Assembly (NCBI GenBank): GCA_903905455.1
Contig: CAIVGN010000070.1
Coordinates: forward strand, 1-34,499
Origin: an uncultured Archangium sp.
GTDB taxonomy: Bacteria > Myxococcota > Myxococcia > Myxococcales > Myxococcaceae
Length of the DNA: 34,499 bases
Direction: 5' to 3'
Positions within the stretch are counted from its first letter, which is position 1, and every line of letters starts with the position of its first letter. Below, piece by piece: positions 9,957 through 19,641 of the stretch. Position numbers and translations under genes: made by a program. The notes beneath the pieces were generated by a model that had not been told where the DNA came from, made no database searches, and saw only the letters and a list, made by a program, of their open reading frames with translations.

Positions 9957-10337
9957 TCAGCCGTACGACTTCTCCTTCTTCTCCTGCTCTTCCTTGCAAC
10001 GGATGCACAGCGTCGTCACGGGGCGCGCCTCGAGCCGCTTCATGCTGATCGGCTCCTCACAGCGCTCACACATGCCAAAGCTGCCGTCCTCGATGCGCTG
10101 GAGCGCCTTCTCAATCTTCTTGAGGAGGAACTTCTCGCGATCGCGCAAACGAAACGCCATCGACTGGGCGTATTCGCTCGACGCCTGATCGATCTCGTCA
10201 GGGAGATCGTCGGTGTCGAAGTTCGACTCTTCTTCCATGGTCTTCCGCGCGTTCTCGATGATGGCCTTTCGGCTGTCCTCGAGGGACTTCTTGAAGCGCT
10301 TCAGATCCTTCTGCGACAGGTGACCCTTTTCGGACAT
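9957..10337 (-). CDS. dksA: DksA/TraR-family RNA polymerase secondary-channel regulator
   Basis: The 126-residue protein shows the DksA plan: an N-terminal helix, a long coiled coil whose tip holds acidic residues (NFDTDDLPDEID), and a C-terminal four-Cys zinc finger (CERC and CIRC). DksA inserts its coiled coil into the RNA polymerase secondary channel and, with ppGpp, re-tunes rRNA and amino-acid promoters. ATG 10337 follows GAGGAG closely. It is slightly shorter than E. coli DksA (151 residues), as many short-form homologues are, so some other TraR-family role is possible. It lies 3.6 kb from relA, whose product makes the co-effector. It has its own predicted promoter. Confidence 0.92.
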   Translation of the reverse strand: MSEKGHLSQKDLKRFKKSLEDSRKAIIENARKTMEEESNFDTDDLPDEIDQASSEYAQSMAFRLRDREKFLLKKIEKALQRIEDGSFGMCERCEEPISMKRLEARPVTTLCIRCKEEQEKKEKSYG

Positions 10338-10369
10338 GGCTCCTCACGGCTGAAAAATGAAGGCGCGGC

Positions 10370-10398
10370 ACTATCAGGAAGCCCGCCCTCCAAGTCAA
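10370..10398 (-). promoter_or_regulatory. Predicted sigma-70-type promoter of dksA
   Basis: Read on the minus strand, TTGACT (10398-10393) is followed after 17 bases by GATAGT (10375-10370). This matches 5 of 6 at -35 and 4 of 6 at -10 with ideal spacing. Transcription would begin near 10363, about 25 bases before the start codon, leaving the GAGGAG ribosome-binding site inside the leader. Confidence 0.55.
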
Positions 10399-10453
10399 GA
10401 CATCTCGAAATAAGCCTTTGAAATCATTTGCTCGATCGTAAGATTCAAGGCTC

Positions 10454-11335
10454 ATGTCGGACACCAATCGACTCGACCGGGAGTTCTTGAGGAGCGCGCT
10501 CGCGCTGGCCAGCACGTCGGAGGTCGATCACCTGCTGGTGATCAGCGACTCGAGCATTCCACCCGCAGACCTGCGCGGGCGCAAGTGCCGCAAGAAGTTG
10601 GTGTACGCGGTGACGCTGGAGGCCCTGGGCCAGGATCTCCTGTCGAAGAAGGAGAAGGCGATCGTCATCCCCGCCTACGACTACTCGCGCACCGAGCGGG
10701 TGAAGATGGCGATCGTCTCGGCGCTCGCGCAGGGGCTCTTCAAGGAAGGCGACGCGGTGCTCTGCCTCACCGGCCGCATCGGGCGCCACATCGACACCAT
10801 GATGACCATGCGCATCGGCGGCTCGCTCGACGATCGCGTGGCCATCGAAGGGGTGAAGCTCGGCGACGAGTTCAACTCGCAGGTGGTCGACGCGTTGATC
10901 CAGCTGGCGCTGCAGATCGGCCAGGAGGGCTTCGAGGGCCACCCCATCGGGACCATCCTCACCATCGGCGATCACAACGCGGTGATGGAGACCAGCCGGC
11001 AGCTCACGCTCAACCCGTTCCAGGGCATCTCGGAGAGCGAGCGCAACGTGCTCGACCCGAAGATCCGCGAGGCGATCAAGAACTTCTCGGTGCTCGACGG
11101 GGCCTTCGTCATTCGCGAAGACGGCGTGGTGCTCGCGGCCGGGCGCTACCTCTCGGCCAGCGACGAGAACGTGAAGATCCCGCTGGGGCTCGGGGCGCGT
11201 CACGCCGCGGCGGCGAGCATCACCGCGACGACCCGCTGCATCGCCCTGGTGGTCAGCCAGACCTCCGGCGCGGTACGCCTGTTCAAAGAAGGCAACATCG
11301 TGCTGGAGCTGCACCAGACCGCGCGCCGCACCTGA
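10454..11335 (+). CDS. DisA_N-domain protein, probable diadenylate cyclase with a pyruvate-kinase-like N-terminus
   Basis: The 293-residue protein has a C-terminal diadenylate cyclase (DAC) domain. The D-G-A motif is at 215-217 and a GARHAAA segment at 247-253 corresponds to the G-x-R-H-R motif of DisA and CdaA. VVSQTSGAVRLF follows at 266-277. DAC enzymes condense two ATP into c-di-AMP. The third residue of the R-H-R motif is Ala here. The N-terminal ~190 residues (for example EKAIVIPAYDYSRT and GDAVLCLTGRIGR) resemble the pyruvate-kinase C-terminal fold, an arrangement known in archaeal DacZ-type enzymes. It is not a DisA, since no DNA-binding HhH region follows, nor a CdaA, since no membrane helices precede. 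A small gene follows after 16 bases. Confidence 0.82.
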   Translation: MSDTNRLDREFLRSALALASTSEVDHLLVISDSSIPPADLRGRKCRKKLVYAVTLEALGQDLLSKKEKAIVIPAYDYSRTERVKMAIVSALAQGLFKEGDAVLCLTGRIGRHIDTMMTMRIGGSLDDRVAIEGVKLGDEFNSQVVDALIQLALQIGQEGFEGHPIGTILTIGDHNAVMETSRQLTLNPFQGISESERNVLDPKIREAIKNFSVLDGAFVIREDGVVLAAGRYLSASDENVKIPLGLGARHAAAASITATTRCIALVVSQTSGAVRLFKEGNIVLELHQTARRT

Positions 11336-11351
11336 AGAAAGGAACGAGACC

Positions 11352-11672
11352 ATGGGAGTCATCAAGTTCGAGGTCCCCAATTCGCTGCCCGTCGACGAAG
11401 CGCGCCAGCGCGTCGAGGCGCTGCTCGGCTACTGGAAGCGCAAGTACGGCGTGACCTCGGCCTGGGAAGGCAGCGGGGCGACGATGAAGGGCAAGGCCGT
11501 GGGCGTCACCATCGACGGCAAGCTCGCCGTCGAGGCGCACCGCATCGCCGGTGAGGCCAGCGACCCCGGGATGCTGCTGCGCGGGCAGGCCCAGAAGTAC
11601 CTCACCCGGAAGTTCGCGGAGTACCTCGACCCCAAGCGCTCGCTGGAGCAGCTGGTGAAGAGCGAGGACTGA
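11352..11672 (+). CDS. Small protein of the polyhydroxyalkanoate-system family
   Basis: The 106-residue protein begins at ATG 11352 after an AAGGA ribosome-binding site. Its pattern (hydrophobic start VIKFEVPN, A-R-Q-R-V helix, W-E-G-S-G, M-K-G-K-A-V-G-V-T-I-D-G-K, then a long C-terminal helix) resembles the small family annotated as putative polyhydroxyalkanoic acid system proteins (PHA_gran_rgn type). Those genes often lie near PHA synthesis genes, but none is seen here. Its biochemical role is unknown. The 16-base gap to the diadenylate-cyclase-like gene suggests co-transcription. The assignment rests on overall pattern only. Confidence 0.7.
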   Translation: MGVIKFEVPNSLPVDEARQRVEALLGYWKRKYGVTSAWEGSGATMKGKAVGVTIDGKLAVEAHRIAGEASDPGMLLRGQAQKYLTRKFAEYLDPKRSLEQLVKSED

Positions 11673-11744
11673 CGTCGGCGCCGAACCCCGATACAGTCAG
11701 GTTGAACCCCACGCGCCGGCGACCCCGCTGAGCGAGGAACCCCT

Positions 11745-14705
11745 TTGAGCAAAGCGAACACCAACGACGGCGAGGCTGATCTGCAGACCGTCATCAAGAA
11801 CGAGTCGAAGCCCCCCATGGTCGAGGCCACCGTGCCTCCCTCGGTGCCGCCGGCCCGGGCCCCGACGCAGCAGGCGCCCCGCTCGCCCGGTTCGTCGCAG
11901 TCGCTGACGCCGGTCACCGGCAACAGCGGCCGTGACTTCACCAGCCCCGGCCAGAAGATGGACGAGCCCGAGGTGGGCACGCGCATTCACCACTACGAGG
12001 TCATCCGCCTGCTGGGCCGCGGCGGCATGGGCTCGGTGTACCTGGCCCGCGACACGCGCCTGGGCCGTCGCGTGGCCATCAAGTTCCTGCGCACGCACTC
12101 GCCCGATCTCACCAAGCGCTTCATTCTCGAGGCCCGCACCACCGCCTCGGTGCAGCACGAGAACATCGTCATCATCTTCGAGGTCGATGCCTGGCAGGGC
12201 ATGCCCTTCATGGTGTTCGAGTACATCACCGGGAACACGCTGAGCAAGGTGGCGCCCGAGACCAAGCCGCTGCCCGCGCCCCGCGTCGCCGAGCTGATCG
12301 TGCCGGTGGTCAAGGCCCTCGCCTACGCCCACAGCCAGGGCATCGTTCACCGCGATCTCAAGCCCGACAACATCATGATCACCGACTCGGGCCAGACCAA
12401 GGTGCTCGACTTCGGCATCGCCAAGGTGCTCCAGAGCGACGAGCAGACGCCCTCGGCGATCTCCCGCCCGCGGGCCCCGAAGACCAACCTCGAGGACGAG
12501 GACGACGCGGAGCTCACGCAGCAGGGCGCGATGATGGGCACCCTCTCGTACATGGCCCCCGAGCAGTGGGGCATCGGCGTGCCCATCGACCACCGGGCCG
12601 ACATCTGGGCGGTGGGCATCATGATGTTCAAGATGTTGACCGGGAAGCACCCGCTGGACCCGCTCAAGGGCCACCAGTTGATGGTCACCGGCATGCTCGA
12701 TACGCCCATGCCCTCGCTCAAGAGCAAGTCGACCGACGTGCCGCCGGAGCTCGCGGCGATCGTCGACCGCTGCCTGCTCAAGCGCAAGGAGCAGCGCTTC
12801 CCCGACGCGGTCACCCTGCTGCGGGCCCTCGAGCCCTTCATGCCCGGGCGCTACACCCGCGAGCTGAAGATCGACGAGAGCCCCTACGCCGGCCTCGCCG
12901 CGTTCCAGGAGATCGACGCCAACCGGTTCTTCGGCCGCGGCGCGGAGATCGCCGCCACCGTCAACCGCGTGCGCGAGCGCCCGCTGATCGCCGTGGTCGG
13001 GCCCTCGGGCGCCGGCAAGTCCTCCTTCGTGCGCGCCGGCCTCGTGCCCGCGCTCAAGCGCTCGGGCGAGAACTGGGAATCGCTGGTGCTCCGGCCCGGC
13101 AGGAGCCCCCTCGCCGCGCTGGCCTCGTTGATCTCGCCCATGCTCGGCACCTCGGTGTCCATCGCCGACGAGATGGCCGAGCAGAAGAAGCTCGAAGAGC
13201 GCCTGGTCAAGGAGCCTGGCTTCGTCGGCGCGGTGCTCCGCGGCCGCGCCCGGCGCGAGAAAAAGAACATCCTCCTCTTCGTGGACCAGTTCGAGGAACT
13301 CTACACGCTGGTGCCCGACCTCGCCGAGCGCAAGGCCTTCACCGCCTCGCTGGCGGCCGTGGCCGACGACGCGACGTCGCCCATTCGCCTGGTGCTCTCG
13401 GTGCGCAGCGACTTCCTCGACCGCGTGCCCGAAGACGCGCGCTTCATGGCAGAGCTCAGCCAGGGACTGGTGTTCCTCAACTCGCCGGGCACCGAGGGGC
13501 TGCGCGAGGCCATCGTCGCCCCCGCGGAGCTCGCCGGGTACAAGTTCGAGTCGCAGGACATCGTCGACGACATGCTCAAGCACCTGGCGACGACGCAGGG
13601 GGCGCTGCCGCTGCTCCAGTTCGCCGCCTCCAAGCTGTGGGACGCCCGCGACGCCGCCAACAAGCAGCTCACCAAGGCCGCCTACGAGGCCATCGGCGGG
13701 GTCGCCGGCGCGCTCGCCAGCCACGCCAACGCGGTGCTCGAGAAGCTCTCGCCGCAGGTGCAGCCCCTGCTGCGCGCGATCTTCCTGCGCCTGGTGACGC
13801 CGGATCGCACCCGCGCCATCGTCAGCATGGACGAGCTGCGCGAGCTCCACACCAACCCCACCGAGATCCAGAACCTCGTCGACGAGCTGGTGCAGGCGCG
13901 CCTGCTGGTGGTGCAGACCGGCGGCGGCGCGGCCACCGTGGAGATCGTCCACGAGTCGCTCATTCACAGCTGGCCGATGCTCAAGCGCTGGCTCGAAGAG
14001 AGCGGCGAAGACTCGGCGTTCCTCGACCAGATCCGCAGCGCGGCCCGGCAGTGGACGCAGAAGGGCCAGGCCGAAGATCTCCTCTGGCGTGGCGAGCTGG
14101 CCGAAGAGGCGCTGCGCTTCTCGCGGCGCTACCGCGGTACCCTGCCAGGCGCGCAGAAGGCCTTCGTCGACGCGGTCATCGAGCTGACGGCGCGGCAGGC
14201 CCGGCGCAAGCGCGGGCTGACCATCGCGGCGATCGCCTTCCTGGGGCTCCTGGCGGCGGCGGCCTCGGTGGCCCTGGTGATCATCGCGGGCGCGCGGGCC
14301 GAGGCGCAGGAGAAGGCCACCGTGGCGCTCCTCGCCGAAGCCGACGCGCGCAAGAACCTCGAGAAGGCCCAGGTGCGCGAACGCGAGCGCGACGAGGCCG
14401 CGGCCAAGGCCGAGAAGTCAGCCTCGGAGCTGGCGGTGGCGCTGACCCAGGCCACCCAGGCCACGGCCCAGGCCGAGTCGGCGCAGCGGGCCGCCGAGGT
14501 GGCCGCCGACCTGGCGAAGAAGGCCGAGGCCAACGCGCGGCTCAACGCCAAGAGCGCGCTCGAGGCGAAGCAGGCGGCCGAGGTGGCCCGCAAGTTCGCC
14601 GAGAGAGAGCGGCTCAAGGCAGACAAGTTGAAGGCCGAAGCCGAAGCCCGGGCGCGACGCATCGAAGAGCAGCTCGGCAGCTCGGTGATCGACGATCTCA
14701 AGTGA
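11745..14705 (+). CDS. Ser/Thr kinase fused to an nSTAND ATPase with membrane helix and coiled-coil tail
   Basis: The 986-residue protein starts at TTG 11745 with GAGG seven bases upstream. After a disordered Pro/Ser-rich N-terminus, the kinase domain spans about 84-365: GRGGMGSVY (91-99), Lys113, HRDLKPDN (202-209), DFG (222-224) and APE (271-273). An acidic insert (LEDEDDAE, about 249-256) sits in the activation segment. Residues about 380-700 form a STAND-type P-loop ATPase of the nSTAND1 kind: SPYAGLAAF lead-in, FFGRGAE, Walker [10 protein letters not shown] (419-427) and Walker [11 protein letters not shown] (509-518). A membrane helix at about 825-848 precedes a 138-residue Ala/Glu/Lys-rich coiled coil, which would be extracytoplasmic. 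nSTAND kinases usually end in WD40 or TPR repeats; none is seen. It heads a four-gene operon. Confidence 0.93.
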   Translation: MSKANTNDGEADLQTVIKNESKPPMVEATVPPSVPPARAPTQQAPRSPGSSQSLTPVTGNSGRDFTSPGQKMDEPEVGTRIHHYEVIRLLGRGGMGSVYLARDTRLGRRVAIKFLRTHSPDLTKRFILEARTTASVQHENIVIIFEVDAWQGMPFMVFEYITGNTLSKVAPETKPLPAPRVAELIVPVVKALAYAHSQGIVHRDLKPDNIMITDSGQTKVLDFGIAKVLQSDEQTPSAISRPRAPKTNLEDEDDAELTQQGAMMGTLSYMAPEQWGIGVPIDHRADIWAVGIMMFKMLTGKHPLDPLKGHQLMVTGMLDTPMPSLKSKSTDVPPELAAIVDRCLLKRKEQRFPDAVTLLRALEPFMPGRYTRELKIDESPYAGLAAFQEIDANRFFGRGAEIAATVNRVRERPLIAVVGPSGAGKSSFVRAGLVPALKRSGENWESLVLRPGRSPLAALASLISPMLGTSVSIADEMAEQKKLEERLVKEPGFVGAVLRGRARREKKNILLFVDQFEELYTLVPDLAERKAFTASLAAVADDATSPIRLVLSVRSDFLDRVPEDARFMAELSQGLVFLNSPGTEGLREAIVAPAELAGYKFESQDIVDDMLKHLATTQGALPLLQFAASKLWDARDAANKQLTKAAYEAIGGVAGALASHANAVLEKLSPQVQPLLRAIFLRLVTPDRTRAIVSMDELRELHTNPTEIQNLVDELVQARLLVVQTGGGAATVEIVHESLIHSWPMLKRWLEESGEDSAFLDQIRSAARQWTQKGQAEDLLWRGELAEEALRFSRRYRGTLPGAQKAFVDAVIELTARQARRKRGLTIAAIAFLGLLAAAASVALVIIAGARAEAQEKATVALLAEADARKNLEKAQVRERERDEAAAKAEKSASELAVALTQATQATAQAESAQRAAEVAADLAKKAEANARLNAKSALEAKQAAEVARKFAERERLKADKLKAEAEARARRIEEQLGSSVIDDLK

Positions 14706-14719
14706 GGGGACGAAGGACC

Positions 14720-15721
14720 ATGACGACTGGGAAATGGACCGCGATCGCGGTGGCAGCGGTGCTGGCGTGTGCTTCGTTCGCCTTCGCCGAAGAAGTCGAG
14801 CGCCCGTGGGCGAAGGGCGTGCCCAAGGATCGCCAGGCCCGGGCCATCGCCTTGTTCCGTGAAGGGAACGCGGCGCTCAAGGAGTCGCTCTTCCCCAAGG
14901 CGGCCGGCACCTACAAGGAGGCCCTCGCCGTCTGGGACCACCCCGCGGTGCACTACAACCTCGCCCTGGCCCTGGTGAACCTCGACCAGCCGCTCGAGGT
15001 GCACGAGCACCTCACCGCGGCGCTCCGGTTCGGCCCGGCCCCACTGGACGATGACAAGTTCCAGCAGGCGCAGCGCTACCTCGCGCTGATCGAGCGGCAG
15101 CTGACCAAGGTCAAGGTGTCGTGCACCTACGCCGGCGCCCAGGTGCGCCTCGACGGCCGCCCCCTCTTCACCGCCCCCGGCTCGTGGGAAGGCCAGCTGC
15201 GCGCCGGCCCGCACACGTTGACCGCCTCGCAGGACGGCCTGTTGCCCGATGAGCGCTCGGTGGTGCTCGCCGGCGGCGACACCCAGACCTTCGAGCTGAA
15301 GGTCTTCAGGACCGAGGAACTGACCGAGTACCGCCGGGCCTTCAGCCCGGTCATTCCCTGGGTCGTCCTGGGCACGGGCGCGGCGTTGATCGGCACGGGC
15401 GTGGCCCTGCACCTCACGGCGAGCACGGGGTTCCAGGCCTATGACACCGGCATCAAGAACTGCGCGACCTCGAGCGAGAGCGGCGGGTGCTACCCGGTGC
15501 CGACGCTCCAGGAGACCCGCCTCGCGGCGCAGGCCCAGCAGACGGCAGCCATCGCGATGTACGCGGTCGGCGGCGCCGCCCTGGTCGGCAGCGCAGTGCT
15601 CTTCTACGTGGGCCGGCCCATCGCCTTCCAACGCACCCTGAACGTCGAGGCCCCGCGCGTGACGCTGGTGCCGATCATCACGCCCACCACCACCGGCGCC
15701 CTCGCGTCCTTCGAATTCTGA
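14720..15721 (+). CDS. TPR/PEGA-domain envelope protein with two membrane segments
   Basis: The ATG at 14720 lies 14 bases after the kinase gene, with AAGGA just upstream. The 333-residue product has a signal peptide ending AFA near residue 23 and TPR-like helices (about 38-125; ALFREGNAALKESLFPKAAG, then YNLALALVNL). A PEGA-like beta domain follows (about 131-196; AQVRLDGRPLF, then RAGPHTLTASQDG). Two hydrophobic segments (about 211-233 and 276-298) flank a loop with two Cys (248, 257), which could form a disulfide. It ends FEF. PEGA domains are surface-associated beta modules, and TPRs bind peptides or proteins. Likely a periplasmic or envelope scaffold working with the upstream kinase and the downstream lipoprotein; the link is positional. 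Confidence 0.82.
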   Translation: MTTGKWTAIAVAAVLACASFAFAEEVERPWAKGVPKDRQARAIALFREGNAALKESLFPKAAGTYKEALAVWDHPAVHYNLALALVNLDQPLEVHEHLTAALRFGPAPLDDDKFQQAQRYLALIERQLTKVKVSCTYAGAQVRLDGRPLFTAPGSWEGQLRAGPHTLTASQDGLLPDERSVVLAGGDTQTFELKVFRTEELTEYRRAFSPVIPWVVLGTGAALIGTGVALHLTASTGFQAYDTGIKNCATSSESGGCYPVPTLQETRLAAQAQQTAAIAMYAVGGAALVGSAVLFYVGRPIAFQRTLNVEAPRVTLVPIITPTTTGALASFEF

Positions 15722-15729
15722 GACACCCC

Positions 15730-18700
15730 ATGAACCTCCTTCGACGACTCAGCATCGCGAGCCTGATGCTCGCTGCCAGCGCGTGCTTCGACACCACCAC
15801 CGCCACCTGTTCCAGCGGCCTGGTGTGCCCGGTGGGCTCGGTGTGTTCGGCCAGCGGCGACCAGTGCATCTCGCCCACCTCGCTGTGCGGCAACGGCGTC
15901 AAGGACACCCTGCCCGACGGCGGCGCCGAGTACTGCGACGACGGCAACCAGCGAAACGGCGACGAGTGCCGGGCCGACTGCAAGGGCGCGGGCATCTGCG
16001 GCGACGGCAACGTCGACAGCGACGTGCGCGACGCGCAGGGCAAGCCCCTCGAGGAATGTGACGACGGCAACAAGACGCCTGGCGACGGGTGCAACGCGCT
16101 GTGCCACGCCGAGCGCTGCGGCAACGGCGAGCGGGACATGCTCAGCGACGGCAGCTTCGAGCAGTGTGACGACGGCAACAACACCCTGGGTGACGGGTGC
16201 CGCGGCAACTGCACGCTGGAGCTGTGCGGCGACGGCGAGCGCACCAACTTCAACGACGGCGGCATGGAGCAGTGCGACGACGGAAACACCGTCAGCGGCG
16301 ACGACTGCAGCGCGACCTGCAAGGCCGAGCGCTGCGGCAACAACGTGCGCGACGTGCTCCACGACGGCGGCCTCGAGGCCTGCGACGACGACGTGGCCAC
16401 CTGCAACAGCGCCTGCGTGATCGTCGCCTGTGGCAACACCTTCGTGGAGAACGCCGACGGGGGCCGCGGCCAGGGCCGGGAGATCTGCGACGACGGCAAC
16501 CTCGACGGTGGCGACGGCTGCCGCGCCGACTGCCTGGGCTTGGAGCGCTGCGGTGACGGGCTGCGCGACCCGGCGCTGCGCGATGGCGGCTTCGAGATCT
16601 GCGACGACGGGAACGTCGACGGTGGCGACGGCTGCAGCGCCGACTGCCGCTCCGACGAGAGCTGCGCCAACGGCCTGTTCGACCCCCTGGCCGGCGAACT
16701 GTGCGACGACCACAACCGGACCTCGGGCGACGGGTGCCGGGCCGATTGCAGGGGCCTCGAGCGCTGCGGGGACAACAACCGCGACGCGGTGCTGGTCGAC
16801 GGCGGCACCGAGCAGTGCGACGACGGCAACCTGACCGCGGGCGACGGCTGCAGCGCGCTGTGCCGCTTCGAAGTCTGCGGGAACAACTTCGTCGACCCCG
16901 GAGAGCTCTGCGACGACGGCAACCAGGCGTCGGGCGACGGCTGCCGCGCTGACTGCAAGGGCCTCGAGCGCTGCGGCGACAACAACCGCGACGCGGTGCT
17001 GCTGGACGGCGGCGCCGAGCAATGCGACGACTTCAACCTCACTGCGGGTGACGGCTGCAGCGCGCTGTGCCGCTTCGAGGTGTGCGGGAACACCGTCATC
17101 GACCCCGGAGAACTGTGCGACGACGGCAATCTCGCCCCCATCGGCCCCACCGACAACTGCTCGTCGGACTGCCGGTCGACGGGTACCTGCGGCAACTCCA
17201 CCGTGGAAATCGGCCTCAACGAGCAGTGTGACGAGGGTTCGACGAACAACGTGGACACCGGCTCGTGTACCTCGCAGTGCAAGCTCGCCCGCTGTGGCGA
17301 CGGACTGGTACACACCGGCGTCGAGCAGTGCGACACCTCGGGCGAGTCGGCGACCTGCAACGTCAACTGCACCTCGCGCCGCTGCGGCGACGGCATCATC
17401 AACGCGTCGGCCGGCGAACAGTGCGACGTGTCGGGCGCGGTGACGGGCACCGAGACGACCACGTGCGACACCGACTGCACCGCGGCGTTCTGCGGCGACA
17501 GCAAGGTGAACCTCGCGCGCAACGAGCAGTGCGACACCGGCGGAAACTCGGCGTCCTGCAACTCGAACTGCCGCCCCGCCCTGTGCGGCGACAGCGTCCT
17601 CAACACCGCGGCCGGCGAGCAGTGCGACACCGGCGGCAACACGACCTATTGCGACAACGACTGCTCCCCCGCGGCCTGCGGCGACGGCTTCTTCAACAAC
17701 GTGGCCGGCGAGCAGTGCGACGATGGCAACTCGCTCAACACCGACGACTGCGTGACCGGCTGCCGCGCGAACGTGTGCGGCGATGGCTTCCGCGATCAGC
17801 AGGGCCCGGTGACCGAGGCGTGCGACGACGGCAACACGGTCAGCGAGACGGCCTGCGCCTATGGCACGGTGTCCTGCACCACCTGCAACGCGAGCTGTAC
17901 CGGGGTGCTGACGCTGGCCGGCCCGCGCTGCGGCGACGGCACCACCAACGGGCCCGAGGTCTGCGACGACGGCAACACCGCCACCGAGACCGCCTGCGTG
18001 TACGGCACGGCGACCTGCACGGGCTGCACGGCCAACTGCGCCGCCCAGTTCTCGCTCACCGGCCCGCGCTGCGGTGACGGCACCCTCCAGGCGGCCAACG
18101 GCGAGACCTGCGACGACGGCAACACCGTCACCGAGGCCACCTGTCCCTACGGGCCGGGGACCTGCAGCGTGTGCAACGCCGACTGCCGCGGCAGCACCGC
18201 GCGCACCGGCCCGTCGTGCGGCGACGGCACGATCAACGGCACCGAGATCTGCGACGACGGCAACACCACCACCGAGACCGCGTGCCCCTACGGCACCGCG
18301 AACTGCACCGCCTGCACCGCGAACTGCGCGGCCCAGCTCTCCCTGACCGGGCCCCGCTGCGGCGACGGCATCTCCCAGGCGGCCAACGGCGAGACCTGCG
18401 ACGACGGCAACACCATCACCGAGGCCACCTGCCCCTACGGCACGGCGAGCTGCAGCGTGTGCAACGCCGACTGCCGCGGCAGCACCGCGCGCACCGGCCT
18501 GTTCTGCGGCGACGGCCTGGTCAACGGCACCGAGGCGTGTGACGACGGCAACACCGTCACCGAGGCCGCCTGCGCCTACGGCACCGCCTCGTGCACCGGC
18601 TGCGCGGCGAACTGCGGCGCCCAGTACTCGCTGACCGGCCCCACCTGCGGCGACGGCGTGACCAACGGCACCGGGGTGAACCTCGAGACCTGCGACGACG

Positions 18701-19641
18701 GGAACACCACCACCGAGACTGCGTGCCCCTACGGCCAGGCGACCTGCTCGTCGTGCCGCAACGACTGCAAGGCGACCTTGAGCCTCACCGGCGCCACCTG
18801 CGGGGACGGCACGACCAACGGCGCCGAGGTGTGCGACGACGGCAACACCACCACCGAGGCGAGCTGCACCTACGGCACGCCGACGTGCAACGTGTGCAAC
18901 GCCACCTGCACCGCGCAGCTGCCGCGGACCGGCGCGTTCTGCGGCGACGGCACGACCAACGGTACCGAGGTGTGCGACGACGGCAACGCCACCACCGAGG
19001 TGACGTGCCCCTACGGCCAGGCCTCGTGCACGCGCTGCAACGCGACCTGCGCGGCCCCGCTCACGCTGACCGGCGGCGTCTGCGGCGACGGCGTGGTCAA
19101 CGCGCCCAACGAGCAGTGTGACGACCGGAACACCCTGGCCTGCGGCACCTGCAACGCCAACTGCACGCTGGCCCAGACGCCGCTCGAGGCCCAGGGCACG
19201 ATCAAGACCGAGACGGAGAACAACACCAACGACGGGGAGACCTTCACCCTCAACGACGGGGTGAACCCGGCGACGGTGTTCTGCTTCAAGGCGACGGCGA
19301 TGTCGGCGTGCACCGGGGCGCAGGTGGTGGTCGACCTCACCGGCGCCGGCAACTCGACCACCAGTGAAGTGGGCGACCTGATCGTCGCGGCGGTCAACTC
19401 GGTGGGCGGCACGCTGGCGGTGACCGCGAGCAAGCGCACCACCCAGCCCTTCGTGCGCCTCACCAACGACGCCATCGGTGGCTTCGGCAACCAGGCGCTC
19501 AGCGAGACCGTGGTCGACGTCGACTTCGTGGTGACGGGCATGAGCGGCGGCGGCGCGGCCGACTGCGCCAACGGCACGGGCTGCATGACGGGCAACGACT
19601 GCCTCTCGGGCGTGTGCACCACGGGTGCCTGCGCTCCGTGA
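15730..19641 (+). CDS. Giant cysteine-rich repeat lipoprotein (DUF4215/Myxococcus CDDGN repeats)
   Basis: The ATG at 15730 lies eight bases after the PEGA gene; the product is 1303 residues. A short signal peptide ends in a lipobox-like ASAC (Cys19), so it is probably lipid-anchored. From residue 53 I count 28 tandem modules, each beginning CGDG or CGN and containing C-DDGN. Modules 1-18 mostly have four Cys (CGDG..., CDDGN, GC, C). Modules 19-27 have six, with an added T-E-T-A-C-P-Y-G...C..C insertion and a regular 47-51 residue period. A non-repeat domain of about 150 residues follows, with a Cys-rich tail ending TTGACAP. Such repeats are abundant in myxobacterial surface and secreted proteins; function is not established. 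The C-terminal 4 bases overlap the next gene (GTGA). Confidence 0.92.
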   Translation: MNLLRRLSIASLMLAASACFDTTTATCSSGLVCPVGSVCSASGDQCISPTSLCGNGVKDTLPDGGAEYCDDGNQRNGDECRADCKGAGICGDGNVDSDVRDAQGKPLEECDDGNKTPGDGCNALCHAERCGNGERDMLSDGSFEQCDDGNNTLGDGCRGNCTLELCGDGERTNFNDGGMEQCDDGNTVSGDDCSATCKAERCGNNVRDVLHDGGLEACDDDVATCNSACVIVACGNTFVENADGGRGQGREICDDGNLDGGDGCRADCLGLERCGDGLRDPALRDGGFEICDDGNVDGGDGCSADCRSDESCANGLFDPLAGELCDDHNRTSGDGCRADCRGLERCGDNNRDAVLVDGGTEQCDDGNLTAGDGCSALCRFEVCGNNFVDPGELCDDGNQASGDGCRADCKGLERCGDNNRDAVLLDGGAEQCDDFNLTAGDGCSALCRFEVCGNTVIDPGELCDDGNLAPIGPTDNCSSDCRSTGTCGNSTVEIGLNEQCDEGSTNNVDTGSCTSQCKLARCGDGLVHTGVEQCDTSGESATCNVNCTSRRCGDGIINASAGEQCDVSGAVTGTETTTCDTDCTAAFCGDSKVNLARNEQCDTGGNSASCNSNCRPALCGDSVLNTAAGEQCDTGGNTTYCDNDCSPAACGDGFFNNVAGEQCDDGNSLNTDDCVTGCRANVCGDGFRDQQGPVTEACDDGNTVSETACAYGTVSCTTCNASCTGVLTLAGPRCGDGTTNGPEVCDDGNTATETACVYGTATCTGCTANCAAQFSLTGPRCGDGTLQAANGETCDDGNTVTEATCPYGPGTCSVCNADCRGSTARTGPSCGDGTINGTEICDDGNTTTETACPYGTANCTACTANCAAQLSLTGPRCGDGISQAANGETCDDGNTITEATCPYGTASCSVCNADCRGSTARTGLFCGDGLVNGTEACDDGNTVTEAACAYGTASCTGCAANCGAQYSLTGPTCGDGVTNGTGVNLETCDDGNTTTETACPYGQATCSSCRNDCKATLSLTGATCGDGTTNGAEVCDDGNTTTEASCTYGTPTCNVCNATCTAQLPRTGAFCGDGTTNGTEVCDDGNATTEVTCPYGQASCTRCNATCAAPLTLTGGVCGDGVVNAPNEQCDDRNTLACGTCNANCTLAQTPLEAQGTIKTETENNTNDGETFTLNDGVNPATVFCFKATAMSACTGAQVVVDLTGAGNSTTSEVGDLIVAAVNSVGGTLAVTASKRTTQPFVRLTNDAIGGFGNQALSETVVDVDFVVTGMSGGGAADCANGTGCMTGNDCLSGVCTTGACAP
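15886..19179 (+). repeat. 28 tandem cysteine-rich coding repeats
   Basis: Module 1 starts at Cys53 (base 15886) and module 28 at base 19081. Early modules vary from about 30 to 41 residues and include a degenerate one (module 5, with CDDD replacing CDDGN). Modules 9-10 and 11-12 are near-identical pairs ([10 protein letters not shown]...CRFEV then CGN...[10 protein letters not shown]). From module 19 a second, six-Cys type takes over. The array looks like growth by unequal exchange of one- and two-module blocks. Confidence 0.9.
17929..18504 (+). repeat. Two tandem 288-base copies (modules 20-21 and 22-23)
   Basis: Bases 17929-18216 and 18217-18504 are each exactly 288 bases and encode the same alternating pair of modules: one ending in an L-T-G-P-R type linker, the next carrying [12 protein letters not shown] and RGSTARTG. 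Only scattered substitutions separate them (for example TTNGPEV versus TINGTEI). This is a recent two-module duplication. Confidence 0.85.

Noticed and set aside
12566-15721. 1051-codon plus-strand frame
   Set aside because: Only its last third (from 14720) is real; the earlier part is out of frame with the kinase/STAND gene.
15886-19179. Repeat array considered as CRISPR or non-coding satellite
   Set aside because: Repeats keep frame, vary in length by codons and encode conserved Cys modules.
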